A stretch of DNA of 64,000 nt from contig JAIEQL010000032.1 of NCBI GenBank assembly GCA_019747735.1, positions 1-64,000 on the forward strand. The letters are read 5' to 3'. Below, in pieces: positions 57,655-64,000 of the stretch. The notes beneath the pieces were generated by a model. The model did not search any database. It was not told the DNA's origin and saw only the letters and a list, made by a program, of their open reading frames with translations. Origin of the DNA: Chthoniobacterales bacterium (lineage in GTDB: Bacteria > Verrucomicrobiota > Verrucomicrobiia > Chthoniobacterales > UBA6821). The position numbers and the translations under genes were made by a program. The stretch's first letter is position 1; the number at the start of each line of letters is the position of its first letter.

Positions 57655-58551
57655 ATGATCATCGCTGAGGCCATAGAAAAACTCTTGCTCTATTTGGCAA
57701 CAGAACGCGGGCTTTCTACGAATTACCAACTTTCAACGCGCGCTTCGTTGGAGCGTTTTACCTCATGGATAAACGATTCCAAGGGCATTAATGAACCTTC
57801 TGCCATCACACCGCAGCATCTTCATGATTTTTTAATGGCGGAAAAAAAACGCGGACTAGCAACCACCTCTCTTAAATTAGAAGTTGTCGCGCTGCGCATT
57901 TTTTTTCGCTTTCTCTGTGCTCGCAATTTTCTCTCCATCGATCCTGCTGAAAAGTTGCCACTTCCACGCCTCCCTCATCTTTTGCCACAGCCTCTTTCTA
58001 AACAACAAATCGAACAACTTCTGGCCACACCTCAAGAAAAAACCTCCCTTGGCTTAAGAGACAAAGCAATCCTAGAGCTCCTCTATGCCTGCGGCCTTCG
58101 CATTTCTGAGCTGTGCCAAGCACGGTTGGAACAACTCAATTTAGAAGAGGGAATGATTCGTGTTACAGGAAAAGGAAACAAAACCCGCCTTGTTCCCATC
58201 GGTCGTGCAGCCTCGCAGGCTCTTGAACACTATCTTACAACAGCACGCCCTCAACTGATTTCGCCAAAATCAGGAGCTGCCATTTTTCTTTCCGTGCGCG
58301 GCCACCCGCTCACCCCTGCACGCATTTGGCAGCTGGTCAACTCCTATGCTAAGCAAGCAGGGCTTCCAGCAATGGTCCACCCTCATCAACTCCGACACTC
58401 TTTTGCCACACACCTTCTTTCAGGAGGAGCAGACCTGCGCATCATCCAAGAACTCCTCGGACATGCGAGCATTGCCACGACTCAAATTTACACACAGGTC
58501 GATTGTGAACAGCTCAAAGCTATTCATCAGCAATTTCATCCGAGAGGATAA
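57655..58551 (+). CDS. xerD: Tyrosine recombinase XerC/XerD
   Basis: The 298-residue protein has an N-terminal SAM-like core-binding domain and a catalytic domain with Arg149 (GLRISELCQA), the HxxR pair in HPHQLRHSFATHLL, the His in LLGHASIATTQ, and the nucleophile Tyr in TQIYTQV. It resolves chromosome dimers at dif with FtsK. XerD versus XerC cannot be decided. It lies 9 bp from the membrane-protein gene. Confidence 0.9.
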   Translation: MIIAEAIEKLLLYLATERGLSTNYQLSTRASLERFTSWINDSKGINEPSAITPQHLHDFLMAEKKRGLATTSLKLEVVALRIFFRFLCARNFLSIDPAEKLPLPRLPHLLPQPLSKQQIEQLLATPQEKTSLGLRDKAILELLYACGLRISELCQARLEQLNLEEGMIRVTGKGNKTRLVPIGRAASQALEHYLTTARPQLISPKSGAAIFLSVRGHPLTPARIWQLVNSYAKQAGLPAMVHPHQLRHSFATHLLSGGADLRIIQELLGHASIATTQIYTQVDCEQLKAIHQQFHPRG

Positions 58552-58598
58552 ACCTTTCTCAAATGAATTTTAGAAATTTTTACTGGTTCTTTTTTGTG

Positions 58599-58626
58599 CT
58601 GGGTTTCTGCCTACCCAGGAATGACG
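58599..58626. repeat. Hairpin after xerD with GGAATGACG tail
   Basis: A 6-bp stem CTGGGT/ACCCAG (58599-58604, 58613-58618) followed by GAATGACGTG, related to the CGTCAT/ATGACG dispersed element seen at 19131. No clear U-run follows. Confidence 0.45.
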
Positions 58627-58700
58627 TGTTCTCATCGGTGCTGTTTCGGTATAAAATAAATTTATTGATCAAGAGGCCGCTTCTAGCTCATTGTTAATGG

Positions 58701-59534
58701 ATGAATGAACATACCTGCTGTTGTAAAGAAAATGATAATTGCTGTTGTGAAAAGTGCACTTGTTGCAAACCTCTTGCAGGAAAAGTAGGCGTCGTCTTTG
58801 GCGTTGCTAACAAACGCAGCATTGCCTGGGCCATTGCAAAGGCCTGGCATCGTTCCGGAGCCAAGCTGTTATTTAACTATCAAGGTGATCGGCTCAAAGA
58901 AAATGTCGAAGAGCTCACCAGTGAATTTGGCTCCGATGTTTTTCTCCATCCTTGTGATGTTTCAAGCGACGAGCAGATAGCGCATTTTTTTAATAAAGTT
59001 CGTGAACATACTCCCAAACTTGATCTTTTGCTTCACTCGGTAGCTTTTGCTCCTAAGGACGCTTTAGAAAATGATTTTCTCTCTACGTCGCGAGAAGCCT
59101 TTTTAACCTCTCACAATATCAGCGCCTATTCTCTTGTAGGGCTTGCTCGGGAAGCAGCTCCCCTCATGACTGAGGGAGGAAGCATGATTGCCATGACTTA
59201 TTATGGCTCCACCAAAGTTGTCCCTCACTACAATGTCATGGGTGTTGCCAAAGCCTCTTTAGAAGCCACTACGCGTTACTTGGCTTATGATTTGGGAAAG
59301 AAAAAAATTCGAGTCAACTGCATCAGCGCAGGCCCTCTCCAAACCTTGGCTGCACGTGGTGTTTCTGGGTTCTCTGCCATGATCAAACATTACGAAGAGC
59401 ATGCTCCTCTTGGGCGCACATGCACTCATGATGAAATTGGTCATACTGGTGTTTTTCTAGCTAGCGATTGCTCTTCGGGCATGACGGGACAGGTTATTTA
59501 CGTCGATGGTGGTTATGAAATCATGGGAATGTAG
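58701..59534 (+). CDS. fabI: Enoyl-ACP reductase with cysteine-rich N-terminus
   Basis: FabI performs the last reduction in the fatty acid elongation cycle. The SDR core starts near residue 25 (GKVGVVFGVANKRSIAWAIA), with the Tyr-X6-Lys site in YNVMGVAK and the family GPLQTLAARGVSGFSAMIKHYEEHAPLGR block. The first 24 residues carry nine cysteines (CCCKENDNCCCEKCTCC), foreign to FabI. There is no other in-frame ATG, GTG or TTG before the core, so the segment is probably translated. It resembles a metal-binding tail. Length is 277. Confidence 0.93.
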   Translation: MNEHTCCCKENDNCCCEKCTCCKPLAGKVGVVFGVANKRSIAWAIAKAWHRSGAKLLFNYQGDRLKENVEELTSEFGSDVFLHPCDVSSDEQIAHFFNKVREHTPKLDLLLHSVAFAPKDALENDFLSTSREAFLTSHNISAYSLVGLAREAAPLMTEGGSMIAMTYYGSTKVVPHYNVMGVAKASLEATTRYLAYDLGKKKIRVNCISAGPLQTLAARGVSGFSAMIKHYEEHAPLGRTCTHDEIGHTGVFLASDCSSGMTGQVIYVDGGYEIMGM

Positions 59535-59557
59535 AGACTGTTTTGCAGCCTCAGTTC

Positions 59558-59695
59558 GCAGTTGGCAGTAGTTTTGAGCCTTACTGCCTAGTATTAGTTA
59601 CAACTGCAATCGGTAATCCGATATGACACTCTTGAGTTCTACTCTTTCCGTCACTTTGAAAATCATTGGCAGCTGGCAACTGACAACTCTCACTA
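59558..59695. repeat. GCAGTTGGCAG word pair before the glcD-like gene
   Basis: GTTCGCAGTTGGCAGTAG (59556 on) faces GGCAGCTGGCAACTGACAAC (about 59669-59688). The two are inverted words of the family also found at 27090 and 27217. The spacer has no gene. Confidence 0.5.
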
Positions 59696-59702
59696 TCTAG
59701 TG

Positions 59703-61088
59703 ATGAAGAACTCGCACCGCAAGGCCCTGCTCAACCTCTTAAGCGATCCTTCTTCCGTCATTGAGGATTTAGAAACACGAAAAGAGCTTGGCAAGGATCA
59801 TTGGTTTGTAGCCGCAGTGCCCGAGATTGCTGTTGCTCCGACAACTTCGGAAGAAGTCGCAGCGGTTCTTGGTTATGCCAACGAACACAAAATCCCTGTC
59901 ACCACGCGTGGCGCTGGTTATGGATATGTGGGAGGATGTGTCCCTGTGCAAGGCGGCATCTTACTTTCTACAAATCGTCTCAATCGCATTCTAGAAATTA
60001 GCAAAGAAGATTTTGTAGCTGTTACCCAACCAGGGGTAATCACAGGTCACCTTCAAAAAGCTGTTCAAAAAAAAGGGCTTTTTTATCCACCTGACCCAGC
60101 CAGTCTGGAGCATTGCAGCATTGGTGGAAACATCGCTACTAATGCTGGTGGTCCACGTTGCTTAAAATATGGAGTCACGCGTCCTTATGTCCTGGGATTA
60201 CAAATCGCTCTTGCAGATGGGTCCTTGGTGCGCCTGGGAGGACGAACTCATAAAAACAAGACCGGTTTTGATTTGATCGGTATGTTTGTCGGATCGGAAG
60301 GATTGTTGGGCATCGTCACCGAAGCCACATTGCGTCTTCTTCCACAGCCACCAGCCCGAGCTGTACTCTCTGCTGGTTTTGCTTCCATGAAGACTGCCAC
60401 AGCTGCCGTGCAAAAAATCTTTGCGGCTGGTTACCTGCCTGCGGCAGTCGAAATAGCTGATCACTTCACACTAGAAGCCGCACGTAGTCATGTTCCAGCT
60501 CGCCAGCGGGCCATGATTCCTCAAGGAGAAGCCCATTTACTCCTTGAGATCGATGGTCAAGCTGGAGCAGTCAAAAGCGATGCTAAGGAACTCCAACAGT
60601 TTCTTCAAAAAATAAAAGCACTCGATGTTAGTTGCGCTACTTCCCCACAAGAATGTAATCACCTGTGGGCCTTGCGCCGTGCTTTTTCCGCCTCACTGCG
60701 AGCAACAGGACTAATTAAACTGAACGAAGATATCGTCGTCCCCCGCGGCCGATTGCTTGATTTGATCAACTTCACAGAGCAATTGCATCGCCGTACTGGT
60801 TTTCCTATCGCCTGTTTTGGGCATGCAGGCGATGGAAACATCCATGTCAACATCATGGTTTCCGAGCAAGAGCAACAATTAGAGAGCAAAAAAATAGAGA
60901 GCCTTTTAGATGAACTCTTCACTCAAGTCTTGGCCTGGGGTGGCGCCATCACTGGTGAACATGGCATTGGCATTGCTAAGCTCGCTTGGTGGAAGATGGC
61001 TACCACTCCGGAACTACGCGAGCTTCACCAAAAAATAAAAGGAACACTTGATCCGCATGGCATTTTGAATCCTGGAAAATTTGTTTGA
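59703..61088 (+). CDS. FAD-linked oxidase, GlcD-like
   Basis: The 461-residue flavoprotein has the FAD_binding_4 domain (TTRGAGYGYVGGCVPVQGGI; GNIATNAGGPRCLKYG) and the FAD-oxidase C-terminal domain (CFGHAGDGNIHVNIM; GEHGIGIAKLAWW). Members oxidise glycolate, D-lactate or related hydroxy acids. ATG 59703 is chosen; the in-frame GTG before it adds one residue. A dipeptide epimerase gene follows after 25 bp, possibly in the same transcript. No glcE or glcF is near. Confidence 0.88.
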   Translation: MKNSHRKALLNLLSDPSSVIEDLETRKELGKDHWFVAAVPEIAVAPTTSEEVAAVLGYANEHKIPVTTRGAGYGYVGGCVPVQGGILLSTNRLNRILEISKEDFVAVTQPGVITGHLQKAVQKKGLFYPPDPASLEHCSIGGNIATNAGGPRCLKYGVTRPYVLGLQIALADGSLVRLGGRTHKNKTGFDLIGMFVGSEGLLGIVTEATLRLLPQPPARAVLSAGFASMKTATAAVQKIFAAGYLPAAVEIADHFTLEAARSHVPARQRAMIPQGEAHLLLEIDGQAGAVKSDAKELQQFLQKIKALDVSCATSPQECNHLWALRRAFSASLRATGLIKLNEDIVVPRGRLLDLINFTEQLHRRTGFPIACFGHAGDGNIHVNIMVSEQEQQLESKKIESLLDELFTQVLAWGGAITGEHGIGIAKLAWWKMATTPELRELHQKIKGTLDPHGILNPGKFV

Positions 61089-61113
61089 ACCGAATATTTC
61101 GTCTAAATAACGC

Positions 61114-62211
61114 ATGAAACTTAAAAATAAGAACAATCCTTTTTCTATTACAAACGTTTCCGCATGGCCTCTGAAAGCTGCTTTAAATCAGCCTTTCCGG
61201 ATTGCTACAGGAGAGCATGCTGTCGTAGAGAATGTTTTTCTCAGCATCACCCTAGCTGACGGAAGCACTGGTTTTGGCGAAGCTGCTGTGGCAACCCACA
61301 TTACGGGTGAGACCATTGAGCAAACGCTCCAGAACCTTCAATCCAGCGCTTCCTGGCTCGAAGGAAAAGCGGCTACTGATTATTTAACAATCTCGACACA
61401 CCTCCATGAACGACTTGTCGGCAATCATTGTGCTTTAGCAGCCCTTGAAATGGCCCTCTTAGATGCACTCACACGCTCGCTACGATTGCCACTCTGGCGC
61501 CTCTGGGGATCTCAAGCCAAGCCGCTGCATTCCGATGTCACGATCGTCATCGCCTCCCTCGAAGAGACCCAAGAAAAAACGAAGCAATTTTATGAGCAAG
61601 GATTTCGTTCCTTTAAAATAAAAATAGGAAGCGATCACGATCTCGATGTTCAGCGCATTCAAGCGGTCAAAAAAATTATTAAAAAAGCCCCTCTTCTCCT
61701 TGATGGGAACCAAGGCTACAGCGCTCCAGAAGCGATCAAACTGATTAAAATATTAAAACGTCATGGCATTGGGGTGGATCTTTTTGAACAGCCGGTGCCA
61801 AGAGATGATTGGGAGGGACTTCAAAAAATTGGTCGTGATACTGGCATTTGCATTTGCGCGGATGAGAGCGCCTCAAGCACGGAAACTGCTTTGCTCTTAA
61901 TGAAGAAAAAAATGGTCGGTGCTATCAATATTAAGCTCATGAAAACAGGACTCATTGATGCACTAGAGATCAGTCGCTGGGCTCGAGCTTATGGCATCAA
62001 GCTGATGATCGGTGGGATGGTGGAGTCTAACCTTGCCATGATGGCCTCGGCTCATGTGGCCACAGCCTTAGGTTGTTTTGATTTTATTGATCTCGACACT
62101 CCTTTCTTCATTAAAAAAGAAGTCGCTCGCAACCCCTTCCTCAGCCGTAATGGAATTTATGACCTGAGCAATGTCAAAGCCGGCATTGGCATTGTGCCGA
62201 AAAAGAAATAG
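61114..62211 (+). CDS. L-Ala-D/L-Glu (dipeptide) epimerase-like enolase-superfamily protein
   Basis: The 365-residue protein is an enolase-superfamily member of the muconate-lactonising group: the KxK acid/base pair in RSFKIKIG, metal ligands in LLDGNQGY, LFEQPVPRDD and ICADES, and the second Lys in INIKLMKTGL. The dipeptide epimerase subgroup is the nearest by pattern, acting on murein peptides during recycling. Chloromuconate cycloisomerase is an alternative. Confidence 0.82.
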   Translation: MKLKNKNNPFSITNVSAWPLKAALNQPFRIATGEHAVVENVFLSITLADGSTGFGEAAVATHITGETIEQTLQNLQSSASWLEGKAATDYLTISTHLHERLVGNHCALAALEMALLDALTRSLRLPLWRLWGSQAKPLHSDVTIVIASLEETQEKTKQFYEQGFRSFKIKIGSDHDLDVQRIQAVKKIIKKAPLLLDGNQGYSAPEAIKLIKILKRHGIGVDLFEQPVPRDDWEGLQKIGRDTGICICADESASSTETALLLMKKKMVGAINIKLMKTGLIDALEISRWARAYGIKLMIGGMVESNLAMMASAHVATALGCFDFIDLDTPFFIKKEVARNPFLSRNGIYDLSNVKAGIGIVPKKK

Positions 62212-62297
62212 CCGCAAAAGAACACAACGAGCACAAAATTAAGCCGTAGTAAATCTTAGATTTTGAAAACGTAAGCGAGATATGTTTATCGTTCTCG

Positions 62298-62724
62298 ATT
62301 CGTTACGAATGGGACGATCAAAAAAATGAACTACTAGAGCATTTTAAATAAAACTACAGCCATTTTAGAGCATCATTAAAAATTTTTGTAGTCGATGCAG
62401 TGCCAGGAGCTGAGGCGCACAACGAGGGAGTGTATAGCCAATACTCGATGGAGCGAGCACCGAAGCGACGACGCAATGAGCGGCTACAAAATTTTTTAAT
62501 ATGCTCTAAAACAAGAGCGAGGTATTTCTTTTGAAGAGATTGAGTGGGCTCTTGAGAATCGACCTCTTTTAGGAAAAGCATTTAACCCACAGCATCCAAA
62601 ACAAATTATTCTTCTCATAGAAATCGATCACTACGTTTGGGCTATTCCTACTGAGCAACGCGGCAAAAAAACTCGGCTCATCACAGCCTATCAAAGCCGA
62701 AAATTTACAAAAAAATATTTATGA
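62298..62724 (+). pseudogene. BrnT-like toxin gene split by MITE R2
   Basis: Before the MITE the frame reads IRYEWDDQKNEL, the classic BrnT start; after it the frame continues LKQERGISFEEIEWALENRP...SRKFTKKYL to TGA at 62722-62724. Removing 62337-62506 and one TA rejoins the codons as gaa-cta-cta-aaa-caa, restoring the frame exactly. No ATG, GTG or TTG precedes IRYEW in frame, so the start may also be lost. The downstream partner overlaps its stop by 4 nt (ATGA), as in toxin-antitoxin operons. The toxin should be non-functional. Confidence 0.85.
62335..62508 (+). mobile_element. MITE-like element R2, copy c, in the toxin gene
   Basis: The 170-bp element (62337-62506) is flanked by TA at 62335-62336 and 62507-62508. 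It is orientated opposite to copies a and b. Ends are GAGCATTTTAAATAAAA and TTTTTTAATATGCTC. The host gene rejoined without it shows that TA is duplicated on insertion. Confidence 0.92.
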
Positions 62725-62960
62725 GAACCACTGATTTTCCTTTTGATTTCGAACTAGACCCTTGCGAGCAGGCTTTAGAAGATGAATTAGAGCGCCTTGA
62801 CCAAGAAGGGCTTGTTGTTGTTAGAAAAGCAACTCCTGAAAAACGAGCGATGTATCATCAAGCATCTGTTAATACTCGTAAAGCTCTTCGCGAAGGAAAA
62901 TGTTGGATGATTGAGCGTCCTAGCATTTATGCAGACTCCTCAGAAGAACTGATGGCTTGA
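62721..62960 (+). CDS. Putative antitoxin partner of the BrnT-like toxin
   Basis: The 79-residue product (MRTTDFPFDFELDPCEQALE...) is acidic and helical, with no DNA-binding motif recognised. Its ATG overlaps the toxin stop (ATGA). After its TGA at 62958-62960 the same frame stays open for 27 codons (LSPAAQEKLKESLKKKAAAA ... LALA) and ends in TGATGA, so the original protein may have been 107 residues and cut by one TGG-to-TGA change. It does not look like standard BrnA. Confidence 0.55.
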   Translation: MRTTDFPFDFELDPCEQALEDELERLDQEGLVVVRKATPEKRAMYHQASVNTRKALREGKCWMIERPSIYADSSEELMA

Positions 62961-63029
62961 CTCTCTCCAGCTGCTCAAGAGAAGCTTAAGGAGTCCCTCA
63001 AAAAGAAAGCTGCTGCTGCGCCAGAAAAA

Positions 63030-64000
<971 letters not shown>

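Noticed and set aside
41832-62960. Reassignment of UGA to tryptophan
   Set aside because: Many clear genes end in UGA at their family-typical end (mlaF, the ftsB-like gene, DUF4340 protein), and TGG is used for Trp throughout.

Overview
The window is a gene-dense bacterial chromosome segment of moderate GC content with almost no recognisable Shine-Dalgarno sequences. Gene content points to a Gram-negative member of the PVC group, most likely Verrucomicrobiota, although no rRNA is present to settle it. The supporting features are futalosine-type menaquinone genes (mqnC, mqnP), lpxA, an MlaEFD lipid transporter, a GreA-type factor with a very long N-terminal extension as in Chlamydiae and Verrucomicrobia, a GldF/GldG/DUF4340 block, and an RpoD with a long basic N-terminus. 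A patatin-like phospholipase with a disordered N-terminus, low-complexity exported proteins, Rpn-type nucleases and a decayed toxin-antitoxin pair suggest host association or a history of it; that is inference.

Layout. 1-7.3 kb: ald, then a reverse-strand run lpxA > patatin > mqnP > mqnC, a small exported protein and an Rpn-type nuclease. 7.3-16.4 kb: aroD, an ABC-2 permease/GldG-like/DUF4340 operon, an MFS transporter and leuS. 16.6-21.3 kb: rdgB, greA-like, eno, ftsB-like. 21.4-29.3 kb: AsmA-like protein, disordered protein, ftsK, kamA-like, ppk1. 29.3-33.9 kb: two abutting MITE-like elements, mlaE-mlaF-mlaD, a secreted protein and a nucleotidyltransferase interrupted by two in-frame 60-nt palindromic elements. 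33.9-43.1 kb: large repeat-containing exported protein, rpoD, dnaG, START-like protein, a UGA-split ORF and a second Rpn-type protein. 43.1-50.5 kb: MITE pair, icd, gltX, uppS, an anchored protein and a MidA-like methyltransferase. 50.5-57.6 kb: HAD hydrolase, TPP enzyme, NeuB-like synthase, GT2 glycosyltransferase and a large membrane protein, probably a surface-glycan module. 57.7-64 kb: xerD-like, fabI, glcD-like, dipeptide epimerase, a BrnT-like toxin gene split by a MITE, its partner ORF, and the 3' part of ligA.

The most unusual layer is repetitive DNA. Two 60-nt palindromes sit in frame inside one enzyme gene, resembling Rickettsia palindromic elements. Three small TIR-bearing element families are present; one (170 bp, TA target) split a toxin gene at a site where removing the element restores the reading frame exactly. 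Many intergenic spacers are bracketed by inverted copies of short words that reach the start or stop codons of flanking genes, including a perfect 29-bp inverted repeat that ends inside the start codon of a glycosyltransferase. No tRNA, rRNA or CRISPR array was recognised.
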